From CBDFMR01 sp965249765 (GTDB taxonomy: Bacteria > Bacteroidota > Bacteroidia > Chitinophagales > Saprospiraceae): 64,000 nucleotides of DNA. The position numbers and the translations under genes are program-made. Every line of letters starts with the position of its first letter. The stretch's first letter is position 1. Below the pieces are notes generated by a model, which was given only the letters and a program-made list of their open reading frames with translations, was not told the origin of the DNA and made no database searches. The stretch covers positions 1,054,001-1,118,000 of the forward strand of contig CBDFMR010000005.1 of NCBI GenBank assembly GCA_965249765.1, read 5' to 3'. Below, in pieces: positions 27,211 to 35,409 of the stretch.

Positions 27211-27814
27211 AATTGATGGCTTTAGATTTTATCAAATATTTGTATCCCTTTTCCGAGACAATACCACGTAGATGATGTGATATTACTTCTAGGAATAATT
27301 CTGGTCGTGCATACTTGCTTGCAGGGAAGACATCTTCGTCAGCGATGAGTTTCGCTTTTCCGACGTATAGTTTGGCAATGATGTCTGCGTTTATATTATT
27401 GCGGTATAGCTCTTCCTTTTTTCCTCTTTCGATATTCCTCTCGATGGTTTCTTTTACAAATGAGAAGTGGTCATTGTTTATGATGTCCCATGCATCGGGA
27501 TAGTATTTTTGAAGATCATAGACAAGGGTAGGCTTCATTGATTTAAAGAGGGTCAGAATGTAATTGGCACAGGCGATCATCTCATCGAGGGCATTGTCAG
27601 AACTTGATGCCAGCTTCTCCATGGTCACTCTTTCTGTGGCGATGTATCTTTTGACGACTTGACTTACAAGGACGGATTTGTTTTCGACGTACTGGTAGAT
27701 GGTTTTTTTTGACACACCCAGCTTGCGACTTAGGTCGTCCATGCTCACACTTCTGATCCCATATTTGAGAAAAAGATTGAAAGCCTCTGAATATATTTTA
27801 TCTGCATTATCCAT
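27200..27814 (-). CDS. TetR family regulator of the efflux operon
   Basis: 204 residues. The HTH is AFNLFLKYGIRSVSMDDLSR and KLGVSKKTIYQYVENKSVLV (about residues 10-50). The rest is an all-helical ligand domain of the TetR_C type. First gene of the efflux operon, coupled to tolC by an 11-bp overlap; a 9-bp inverted repeat lies 20 bp upstream of its ATG. The simplest reading is local repression released by pump substrates (inference). Confidence 0.9.
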   Translation of the reverse strand: MDNADKIYSEAFNLFLKYGIRSVSMDDLSRKLGVSKKTIYQYVENKSVLVSQVVKRYIATERVTMEKLASSSDNALDEMIACANYILTLFKSMKPTLVYDLQKYYPDAWDIINNDHFSFVKETIERNIERGKKEELYRNNINADIIAKLYVGKAKLIADEDVFPASKYARPELFLEVISHHLRGIVSEKGYKYLIKSKAINCDE

Positions 27815-27833
27815 TGATCGATAAATATACGTT

Positions 27834-27861
27834 GGAAACTATAAACATGTCAATAGTTTCC
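27834..27861. promoter_or_regulatory. operator candidate of the efflux operon
   Basis: GGAAACTAT (27834-27842) and ATAGTTTCC (27853-27861) are perfect inverted repeats with a 10-bp spacer, 20 bp upstream of the TetR ATG. Size and place suit a TetR dimer site. Confidence 0.55.
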
Positions 27862-27908
27862 TGAGATTTTTTACAAGCTGTAATAATACTCAGATTAGCT
27901 ATTAATCT

Positions 27909-27934
27909 TCCAAGGGGGTCATGACCCCCTTGGA
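27909..27934. repeat. 26-nt perfect palindrome, GGGTCATGACCC core
   Basis: Arms of 13 nt meet at TCATGA inside a run of five G and five C (outer ends TCCAAGG/CCTTGGA). It sits between divergent genes and is not followed by a T-run, so it is not an ordinary terminator. A second palindrome with the same 12-nt core but different arms is at 35145-35168, and both are next to GATTAGCC. Confidence 0.6.
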
Positions 27935-28017
27935 TTAGCCGGGTACTATTTAGTTTATCTGCCAAGGGACATCTAATTTTTTGCATTAAAAATATGATTT
28001 TGGATCAAAAATTTAAA

Positions 28018-28100
28018 ATGAACCCTAAATATTAAGTCTAATATTTAGAGTATATCCTAAAAATTAGGTCTAATATTTAAGGTTTATCTTAAAAATTAAG
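28018..28100. repeat. 32-bp tandem repeat upstream of an ATPase gene
   Basis: Two full 32-bp units, 28033-28064 and 28065-28096, both built on TAxGTCTAATATTTA and ending TAAAAAT. A partial unit (CCCTAAATAT) precedes and TAAG begins a third. The array ends about 25 bp before the ATPase ATG, so it covers the promoter or leader. The rest of the 309-bp gap back to the TetR gene holds only the two dyads described. Confidence 0.6.
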
Positions 28101-28123
28101 TAATTTTGAACAAAATATATGCT

Positions 28124-29254
28124 ATGATCGGCAGAATCATTCACGATTCTATGATAAAGAGTTTAATGACATCGAATAAAGTCGCATTGTTATTCGGAGC
28201 AAGGCAAGTAGGTAAGACAACACTTGTGAAGCGGATACTTGATTCTATAGATATAGACTCTGTATCTATCAATGGTGATGACAAAAGATATGCAGAAGTC
28301 TTTTCTAGTCAAGATCTGTCGAAAATGAAAGAAGTTGTTGGCAACAAGATGTTATTATTTATTGATGAGGCACAGAACATCTCTCACATTGGCGAGGGTC
28401 TTAAATTGTTAAACGATAATATTCCTGGCCTCAAGATAATCGCTACCGGGTCTTCATCTTTCGAACTTGCAAATAAAACGTCTGAGTCTCTCACGGGAAG
28501 ATCTCGCACCTATATGCTGTTTCCCATCTCGGTTGAGGAAATTAGTGCTACCATGACACCCTTCGAAGTCAAACAGAGGCTTGATGAATTTTTGACATTC
28601 GGTATGTATCCGGATATCATCACCTCGGTAGAAAATCAGGAAAAGATCACAAATCTCAGAGAATTGAGCAATGCATATTTATATAAGGATATATTACAAT
28701 TGTCAGGAATAAGGCATGCCGACAAGATCCACAAGCTATTGCGTTTGATTGCACTGCAAATAGGAAACCTCGTTTCTGTTCATGAAATAGCCAAGCAGAT
28801 AAACCTTAGTCATGAAACGGTAGTAAATTATATTGATGTTTTAGAAAAGGCCTTCATCGTATTTAGGCTTTCAGGATTATCCCGCAACCCGCGTAAAGAG
28901 GTTTCCAAGATGGATAAAATCTATTTCTACGACTTGGGAATACGAAATATGTTGATAGAGAATTTTAACCCCATAGAACTCAGACAAGATAAAGGAGCTT
29001 TATTTGAAAATTTTATTATCGTTGAAAGAATGAAAAAACAGATGTATAGGAATGTTTTTCATAAGGCTTTTTTTTGGCGAACCTATACTGGGGTAGAAAT
29101 AGACTATGTCGAGGAAGCCAATCAAAAATTACAGGGAGTAGAAATAAAATGGAAGCCTAGAAAACCTAAAGAGCCCAAATCCTGGCAAGACAATTATCCT
29201 GATTCATCATACGTACAGATTGATTCTGAAAATTTTATTGACTTCATTACGTAG
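28124..29254 (+). CDS. AAA ATPase with DUF4143 domain
   Basis: About 376 residues from ATG 28124 (a TTG six codons upstream is less likely). Walker A is FGARQVGKTT at about residues 24-33; Walker B is LLFIDEAQNI; a sensor-like Ser/Thr stretch IIATGSSSFEL and the GRSRTYMLFPIS turn follow, as in the AAA_14 group. A winged helix (VHEIAKQINLSHETVVNYI) precedes the C-terminal DUF4143 with FENFIIVERMKK and WRTYTGVEIDYV, the latter like a nuclease-fold E/D-x-D/E-Y core. Family members are widespread and mostly uncharacterised. The upstream tandem repeat may control it. Confidence 0.9.
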   Translation: MIGRIIHDSMIKSLMTSNKVALLFGARQVGKTTLVKRILDSIDIDSVSINGDDKRYAEVFSSQDLSKMKEVVGNKMLLFIDEAQNISHIGEGLKLLNDNIPGLKIIATGSSSFELANKTSESLTGRSRTYMLFPISVEEISATMTPFEVKQRLDEFLTFGMYPDIITSVENQEKITNLRELSNAYLYKDILQLSGIRHADKIHKLLRLIALQIGNLVSVHEIAKQINLSHETVVNYIDVLEKAFIVFRLSGLSRNPRKEVSKMDKIYFYDLGIRNMLIENFNPIELRQDKGALFENFIIVERMKKQMYRNVFHKAFFWRTYTGVEIDYVEEANQKLQGVEIKWKPRKPKEPKSWQDNYPDSSYVQIDSENFIDFIT

Positions 29255-29275
29255 TATCTGTTACCTTCAATAATC

Positions 29276-29605
29276 ATGAGATTAGGAAGCTTAATACTAC
29301 TATTATCACTTGTAGGCCTTGTGCAGATATCGTGTAAGGAGCAATCGAAGACCGGATTAAAGAAAGGACATGACAAGATCGATGGTGCCAAAATATTTAG
29401 AAACTCTTGTACCATCTGTCATGGTGCTGATGGGGGACTAGGACTTAATGGATCTAAGGACATAAAACTATCCCAGCTAAATAAAGCCGAGAGGATTATA
29501 CTCATTACCAAAGGTAGGGGTCAGATGACGGGATTTGAATCCTTACTTTCATCAGAAGAGATAGAAGCAGTCGCGACGTATTCATTTACCTTGGGAAAAG
29601 AATAA
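29276..29605 (+). CDS. c-type cytochrome lipoprotein
   Basis: 109 residues. The lipoprotein signal ends in VQISCKE (Cys about residue 20). One haem-binding motif SCTICHGADGG (CxxCH, about residues 45-49) and a distal Met in GRGQMTGFESL make a single-haem cytochrome of the Cyt_c_III/CCC kind, located in the periplasm or on the outer membrane. It ends 3 bp before anmK and is probably co-transcribed; no oxidase is nearby, so its electron partner is unknown. Confidence 0.88.
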   Translation: MRLGSLILLLSLVGLVQISCKEQSKTGLKKGHDKIDGAKIFRNSCTICHGADGGLGLNGSKDIKLSQLNKAERIILITKGRGQMTGFESLLSSEEIEAVATYSFTLGKE

Positions 29606-29608
29606 CTG

Positions 29609-30670
29609 ATGAAAGTACTTGGTATCATGTCTGGTAGTTCGCTTGATGGTATCGACTTTGCACTCGTGGAATTTTCAGGTGAAAAGACAAAACTGAGATA
29701 CGATATCATCAAAACGGTTACAATTACTCTTTCACAGGACTTGATTGACCGTCTAAGAAGATCTGCTTCTTTGAGTGCTATAGAAATGGTAATCCTTGAT
29801 GCTGATTACACTGTAGAGATTGCACGTTTGATCAATGAAAACTTCGACAAAGACGAAATGGACTTAATTTCCTTACATGGCCATACTGTATTTCATTTGC
29901 CAGACTCAGGGGTGAGCATGCAACTTGGTAAGGGAGGAATTCTTTCATCATTGACAAGGAAAAAAGTTATTACAGATTTTAGAGAAGCAGACATTGCACT
30001 AGGTGGAGTGGGGACTCCATTGGTGCCTATCGTAGAGCGAGACCTACTTCCAGGATATGCCTATTATCTCAATCTCGGAGGAATAGCGAACATCTCAATT
30101 CACTCTGACGATAAGATTACGGCCTTTGATGTGTGCCCATGTAATCAAGTATTGAATTATCTGGCACAAAAGGAAGGACACGATTATGATGACCAAGGAG
30201 AGCGGGCAAGAATAGGTAAATTGAGCATCAACCTTTTGGAAAATCTGGATCACAATTTTTATCATAAATCTCCTCCTAAGAGCATTGATAATTCTTGGAT
30301 ACACAATGAGGTTATACCGATCATTGACAAATCAGGAGCAACAACGGAGAATGCATTACACACCATGTGTCACTTTATTGGAAATCAAATTGCATCTTCG
30401 TTGATGGGACCTGGGAAAATATTGGTAACAGGTGGAGGAGTATTCAACAATTTCTTAATAGAAAATATAAGGAAGGCGATATTGGATAAAGAGGTCAAAG
30501 TAGTCATACCGGATATAGAACTAATCGATTATAAGGAATCCATATTGATGGCTTACATGGGTTATCTTAGGATAATGAGACAGCATAACATAATTCATTC
30601 TGTGACTGGAGCTAGCCGATCTTCTATGGGAGGTGCCATCTACAACTCGATTGCTGACAATGAACAATAA
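29609..30670 (+). CDS. anmK: anhydro-N-acetylmuramic acid kinase
   Basis: 353 residues, full length. It phosphorylates and opens 1,6-anhydroMurNAc in cell-wall recycling. Seen: the N-terminal ATP-site motif MSGSSLDGIDFAL, LHGHTVFHLP, TDFREADIALGGVGTPLVP (as FREADIALGG and GTPLVP), YYLNLGGIANIS, FDVCPCNQ (family FDxGPGN, altered to CPCN), and the TGGGVFNNFL motif. The FDxGPGN change is worth noting because Gly residues there lie close to the substrate. Its 3' end overlaps the next gene by 11 bp. Confidence 0.93.
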   Translation: MKVLGIMSGSSLDGIDFALVEFSGEKTKLRYDIIKTVTITLSQDLIDRLRRSASLSAIEMVILDADYTVEIARLINENFDKDEMDLISLHGHTVFHLPDSGVSMQLGKGGILSSLTRKKVITDFREADIALGGVGTPLVPIVERDLLPGYAYYLNLGGIANISIHSDDKITAFDVCPCNQVLNYLAQKEGHDYDDQGERARIGKLSINLLENLDHNFYHKSPPKSIDNSWIHNEVIPIIDKSGATTENALHTMCHFIGNQIASSLMGPGKILVTGGGVFNNFLIENIRKAILDKEVKVVIPDIELIDYKESILMAYMGYLRIMRQHNIIHSVTGASRSSMGGAIYNSIADNEQ

Positions 30671-31655
30671 AGACAAACGTATTCTCATTACGGGTGCCAC
30701 CGGTCTAGTAGGATCTCACATGGTTAAGCACCTTATTGATCAAGGCTATAGTAACGTCATGGCAGGTCACCGTAAATCCTCCTTTCCGTTACTTCTAGAC
30801 GATTATGAAGGAAAGTATGAAAGGGTCTTGTGCGACATAAATAATCTTGGCCAACTAGATGATTGTATCTCCAAAGCTGATGTGGTCATTCATACAGCGG
30901 CTTATGTTTCCATGCACAACTCTGATGCAGCTTATATGATGAAAGTCAATATCGAAGGGACTGTCAATATGGTCAATTATTCTCTGCAGCATGGTATTGA
31001 TCAATTGATTCATGTGAGTTCGGTAGCGGCCATAGGAAGGAATCCTGACAGTCTGCTTATAAGAGAATCCAATGAATGGATTGACACACCTTATAATACA
31101 CCCTATGCCGTTTCTAAGCGAGAGGCGGAGCTCGAAGTCAGACGTGGTGCGGCAGAAGGGTTGAAGGTTAGTTTCGTCAACCCCACGGTTATTTTAGGTC
31201 CTGGGGACTGGACGAGGAGTTCATTGAGAATTATGAAGACTGTTGCTGAGGGGATTGCATACTATCCATCTGGATCCAATGGCATAGTAGATGCAAGAGA
31301 TGTTGCTATGGCTATCGAGAAGTTAATGGTGAATAAGGTATATGACCGTCGATTCATTATCTGCGGTAACAATGTCAGATTTAAAGATCTAATCGAGGGA
31401 ATTGCTAAGAGACTTAACGTAAAGGCACCAGAAAAAGAATTAATAGGTATTCTACGTACTCTGGCGCCATATATTGAGTCTATCCGAGCAAGGATGAAAG
31501 GAAATAAACCACTTATCAACAAAGAAACCGTACGCATGACATCACTGGATTGGGAATTTGACAATTCAAGGTCTCGAGATGAATTGGTTATGACCTATAT
31601 AAATCTTGACGAGACGCTGGACTATTGTTGCAATGCATGGTTGGCTGAAAAATGA
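30660..31655 (+). CDS. NAD-dependent epimerase/dehydratase (extended SDR)
   Basis: 331 residues from ATG 30660, which overlaps the anmK 3' end (an upstream in-frame ATG at 30633 lies deeper inside anmK). The Rossmann motif is ILITGATGLVGSHMV at about residues 7-21; HTAAYVSM and VSSVAAIGRN follow, with the catalytic PYAVSKREAE (YxxxK). NPTVILGPGDW is typical of dihydroflavonol-reductase-like SDRs. The substrate is unknown. Confidence 0.85.
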   Translation: MNNKDKRILITGATGLVGSHMVKHLIDQGYSNVMAGHRKSSFPLLLDDYEGKYERVLCDINNLGQLDDCISKADVVIHTAAYVSMHNSDAAYMMKVNIEGTVNMVNYSLQHGIDQLIHVSSVAAIGRNPDSLLIRESNEWIDTPYNTPYAVSKREAELEVRRGAAEGLKVSFVNPTVILGPGDWTRSSLRIMKTVAEGIAYYPSGSNGIVDARDVAMAIEKLMVNKVYDRRFIICGNNVRFKDLIEGIAKRLNVKAPEKELIGILRTLAPYIESIRARMKGNKPLINKETVRMTSLDWEFDNSRSRDELVMTYINLDETLDYCCNAWLAEK

Positions 31656-31874
31656 AATAAATATTCGTATTCTAGAAAGAATCTATCTGCGCAACATTAT
31701 CACAGACAAAGACTTAAACATTAGCAAATAAAATATCTAATATTTTAGGCTTACCGTGGATGCTTTTTGCGCTCAGCGGGCTGTGAAATTGGGCTAGAAA
31801 TATATATCTTCATCGCGCTCAGACGAGCTTTTTCTATTGACAATTTTATTCAATCTCAAACCCCCGAGTGTGAT

Positions 31875-34001
31875 ATGAGCATAAATACCAAAGACATAAG
31901 AAACGTAGTCCTACTAGGACATTCTGGATCAGGCAAGACGACTTTTGCCGAGACCATGTTATTCGAATCCAAAGCTTTAGCCCGTCGTGGAACCGTAGAG
32001 AGCAAGTCAACAGCTTCTGACTATACCAATATTGAACAGGACAAAGGCTATTCAGTGTTTAGTTCTCTTATGCACGTTAAGTGGAAAGACTCCAAACTCA
32101 ATATTATAGACACTCCTGGTTCCGACGATTTCGTGGGAGAGGTAGTATCATCCCTTAAGGTTGCGGACACTGCCCTAGTTCTTCTCAATGCGGCAAATGG
32201 CGTGGAAGTAGGAACTGAGCTCGTCTGGGAGTATGTTAAGAAAAACAGTACCCCGGCGATTTTTGTAGTGAATCAAATGGATCATGAAAAAGCGGATTTC
32301 AATGCTACATTGGATCAAGCCAAAGAGAGATTTGGTCCTCATGTGATATCTGTACAATACCCACTCAATAGTGGAACTAGCTTTAACTCCATAGTGGATG
32401 CCTTGCGTATGACTGTCTACGTCTTTGATGAAAATGGTGGTAAGCCCACAAAGCAAGAAATTCCCGAGGAAGAGATGGCTAAAGCCCAAGAGATGCACAA
32501 TGCCCTCGTAGAAGCGGCGGCTGAGAATGACGAAGGTTTGATGGAGAAGTTTTTTGAAGAGGGCACTTTGAATGAGGATGAGCTAGCAGCAGGTCTTACT
32601 GTTGCCCTTGCCAACCAGGAAATATATCCGGTATTCTGCAGTTCTGCAACTCAAAACAAGGGAAGTGGAAGGATAATGGGTTTTGTTAATGATATCGCCC
32701 CCAGTCCAGCTGATCGACCAGAAGCTGCACTTGAAAGTGGTGAGACGATCGCCTGTGATAGTGCCGGGGATCCAGTAGTCTTTATCTACAAAACATTGTC
32801 TGAGCCGCAAGTTGGCTTAGTTTCCTACTTCAAGGTGTATTCTGGATCTATCAAGCCTGGAGATGAGTTGCACAATGCCAACAATAGAGGTGTGGAACGG
32901 ATATCACAGATATTTGAAGCAAATGGAAAAAACCGTGACACCATTGACGAACTTAAAGCTGGTGACATAGGAGTGACAGTCAAGCTGAAAAATTCGCATA
33001 CCAATAATACACTTGCATCTAAGGGCAGTGAACAGCTAATTGAAGAAATTCATTTTCCAAATCCTCGAATTAGATCGGCGGTTGTACCACCAAGCAAAGC
33101 GGATATGGAGAAACTGATGAAGGCCCTCCACCAGATAGAAGAAGAAGACCCTACATTGATCTTGGAACAATCTCCTCAGCTCAAGCAAACCATATTACAC
33201 GGCCAAGGTCAGTTGCACCTTGACCTTATCAAATACAGAGTGGAGAAAGTAAATAAGCTGAAGATGGAATTTACTAAGCCTAGGATTCCTTATCGTGAGA
33301 CTATCACTGAAAGTACCGATGGATCGTATCGGCACAAGAAGCAATCTGGTGGTTCAGGTCAGTTTGGGGAGGTACATGCACGTATTGAACCATATTATGA
33401 AGGAATGCCTGATCCGGAAGGATTGACGGTACGAAAGAAAGAAATTGATGACTTAGAGTGGGGTGGTAAGTTAGCATTTTATTGGTGCATCGTGGGGGGA
33501 TCTATAGACAACAAGTATATCAATGCAATAAAGAAAGGCATCATGCAAAAGATGCAAGAAGGACCGCTGACCGGATCATATTGCCAGGACATCAGAGTAT
33601 GCGTCTACGATGGGAAAATGCATGCCGTGGATAGCAACGATATGGCATTTATGCTAGCGGCGGCTCAGGTTTTCAAAAACAGTTTTGGAAAGGGACGACC
33701 CCAAGTTTTGGAGCCCATTTATGACGTTGAGATTCTTTGTTCTGATACCGTGATGGGAGACGTGATGGGAGACTTGCAGACGAGAAGAGCTATGATTCAG
33801 GGTATGGATTCTGAAGGATCGTATCAGAAGATCAAAGCCAAGGTTCCTCTTGCTGAGATGTATCAGTATTCGTCCACACTAAGATCGCTGACTCAGGGTA
33901 GGGCTAAGTTTAATCGAAAGTTTGCTGAGTTTATGCCTGTTACACCGGAAATTCAGCAAAAACTGATGAAGGAGTATCAGGCATCTCAAGAAGAGGGATA
34001 A
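31875..34001 (+). CDS. elongation factor G paralogue (EF-G2-like GTPase)
   Basis: 708 residues from ATG 31875; an upstream open stretch is ignored because the family begins with the short IRNVVLLGHSGSGKTT leader. The P-loop is GHSGSGKT (canonical EF-G: AHIDAGKT), switch I reads IEQDKGYSV where EF-G has QERGITI, G3 is IDTPGSDDF, and G4 is NQMD instead of NKMD. Domains II-V follow (GVERISQIFEANG, LHLDLI, GGSGQFGEVHARIEP, and a final VPLAEMYQYSSTLRSLTQGR). These changes typify the second EF-G of Bacteroidota and related groups, whose ribosomal role is poorly known. The main fusA is presumably elsewhere. Confidence 0.88.
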   Translation: MSINTKDIRNVVLLGHSGSGKTTFAETMLFESKALARRGTVESKSTASDYTNIEQDKGYSVFSSLMHVKWKDSKLNIIDTPGSDDFVGEVVSSLKVADTALVLLNAANGVEVGTELVWEYVKKNSTPAIFVVNQMDHEKADFNATLDQAKERFGPHVISVQYPLNSGTSFNSIVDALRMTVYVFDENGGKPTKQEIPEEEMAKAQEMHNALVEAAAENDEGLMEKFFEEGTLNEDELAAGLTVALANQEIYPVFCSSATQNKGSGRIMGFVNDIAPSPADRPEAALESGETIACDSAGDPVVFIYKTLSEPQVGLVSYFKVYSGSIKPGDELHNANNRGVERISQIFEANGKNRDTIDELKAGDIGVTVKLKNSHTNNTLASKGSEQLIEEIHFPNPRIRSAVVPPSKADMEKLMKALHQIEEEDPTLILEQSPQLKQTILHGQGQLHLDLIKYRVEKVNKLKMEFTKPRIPYRETITESTDGSYRHKKQSGGSGQFGEVHARIEPYYEGMPDPEGLTVRKKEIDDLEWGGKLAFYWCIVGGSIDNKYINAIKKGIMQKMQEGPLTGSYCQDIRVCVYDGKMHAVDSNDMAFMLAAAQVFKNSFGKGRPQVLEPIYDVEILCSDTVMGDVMGDLQTRRAMIQGMDSEGSYQKIKAKVPLAEMYQYSSTLRSLTQGRAKFNRKFAEFMPVTPEIQQKLMKEYQASQEEG

Positions 34002-34005
34002 TATA

Positions 34006-35139
34006 TTGACTAACAGTTCAAAAGCCATCCGTCTACTCAAAATTGGCTATGACGCAAAGCGCCTCTTCAATAATTTTACTGGTCTCGGTAACTATAGCCG
34101 CACCCTTGTCAGGAACATGCAGGAATGTTTCCCAGAGCATGAGTATCACCTTTTTACGACTGATATTGAGAAGAACGATGAGACGAGTTATTTTCTAAAC
34201 AGAGAAAAATTTCATGTTCATTGTTGTACCGGAATGAGTAAGTCATTTTGGAGAACTTACTCCATTACCCATCTCGCCAATGAACTCAACCTGGATATTT
34301 ATCATGGCTTGTCTCATGAACTGCCTTTAAACATTACTAAGTTCAAGGGAAAGAGCATGGTGACTTTTCATGATCTCATCTATGAAAAATATCCACAACA
34401 GTTTGGGTTGTGGGATAGAAAATCTTATTCATACAAGTATCGAAGATCAGCAGTGAACTCAGATCGCGTCATATGCATCAGTGAGAATACAAGAAAAGAT
34501 CTCGTCAAATTATATGACATTGATAATGAAAAATGCGACGTGGTTTACCAATCGTGTTATCCTATCTTTTTCAATCAGAATCAACGGTTAAATTTCTCTG
34601 GAGACCGACATTATTTTCTATATGTAGGATCCATCATTGAGCGCAAAGGACTCTTGACCATAGTGGAGGCCATCAATTCCATGCAGGAGTCAGATCGGCC
34701 TAATGTCATTGTCGTAGGAGAAGGCAAAGAGTATAAGCAAAAAGTACTGAACGCGATTGGTAAGTATAATCTCCAGTCTTACTTTGACTTTCGTGGTTCT
34801 ATTCCCAATGACTTCTTGATGAAGTTATACCGAGATGCCGTAGCCTTGGTTTTTCCATCGGAGTATGAGGGATTTGGTATCCCCATCATAGAGTCATTGT
34901 TGTGCGGCACACCTGTCATTACCAGTAATGTATCCTCACTACCAGAAGCGGCAGGACCCGGGAGCTTGCTCATATCTCCACATTCAGCAACTGAGCTAGC
35001 TCAGGTCATGATGAGCATTGACCAAGACCACGACCTACGTGAGTTGAAGGCAAGAGAAGGTCGTGACTACGTCGTGAAGAATTTTAGAGGTCGTATGCTC
35101 TCTCGCCAACTCCATGGCATCTATCAAACTTCCTTATGA
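34006..35139 (+). CDS. glycosyltransferase family 4
   Basis: 377 residues of GT-B fold. The N-terminal YDAKRLFNNFTGLGNYSRTL is the acceptor-side glycine loop; TFHDLIYE marks the middle; FLYVGSIIERKGLLTIVEA starts the nucleotide-sugar half, and the EX7E motif is FPSEYEGFGIPIIESL. It transfers a sugar to lipid, polysaccharide or protein; the acceptor is unknown. The start is TTG (34006), 4 bp after the EF-G stop, with no ATG available, so the two genes are co-transcribed and possibly coupled. Confidence 0.88.
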   Translation: MTNSSKAIRLLKIGYDAKRLFNNFTGLGNYSRTLVRNMQECFPEHEYHLFTTDIEKNDETSYFLNREKFHVHCCTGMSKSFWRTYSITHLANELNLDIYHGLSHELPLNITKFKGKSMVTFHDLIYEKYPQQFGLWDRKSYSYKYRRSAVNSDRVICISENTRKDLVKLYDIDNEKCDVVYQSCYPIFFNQNQRLNFSGDRHYFLYVGSIIERKGLLTIVEAINSMQESDRPNVIVVGEGKEYKQKVLNAIGKYNLQSYFDFRGSIPNDFLMKLYRDAVALVFPSEYEGFGIPIIESLLCGTPVITSNVSSLPEAAGPGSLLISPHSATELAQVMMSIDQDHDLRELKAREGRDYVVKNFRGRMLSRQLHGIYQTSL

Positions 35140-35144
35140 TTAGC

Positions 35145-35168
35145 CCCACTGGGTCATGACCCAGTGGG
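35145..35168. repeat. 24-nt perfect palindrome, GGGTCATGACCC core
   Basis: Outer arms CCCACT/AGTGGG around the core GGGTCATGACCC, 5 bp after the glycosyltransferase stop. No T-run follows. It shares its core and the adjoining GATTAGCC with 27909-27934. Confidence 0.6.
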
Positions 35169-35367
35169 TTGAGTATCTGTAAAATACCAAACTATCCTCT
35201 TTTTGGACAGACTACATAGGTCACCTTGACATCCCCGTTGGTCTTGATTTTCCTAAGGGATGACCAATATCCTTGACAGCTGTCTGTAAAATCCGCATAT
35301 AACATATTATTATATTATATAATATATATATGTATATTTGGCTTATTAATAGGTATTAACACTTTAT

Positions 35368-35388
35368 AAAAAAGTATAATACTTTTTT
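35368..35388. promoter_or_regulatory. AT-rich dyad before the giant secreted protein
   Basis: AAAAAAGTAT and ATACTTTTTT are perfect inverted repeats around one A, 21 bp upstream of the ATG at 35410, within a strongly AT-rich stretch (35300-35400). It may be an operator, a leader hairpin or simply an AT-rich promoter. Confidence 0.4.
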
Positions 35389-35409
35389 AATAACCAGATT
35401 TATACGACT

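Noticed and set aside
28018..28100. CRISPR array
   Set aside because: The units are contiguous tandem repeats without spacers, and no cas gene is nearby.
35145..35168. Ordinary terminator for the glycosyltransferase operon
   Set aside because: The palindrome is strong but is followed by TTGAGTATC rather than a T-run, and its core recurs at a non-terminator site.
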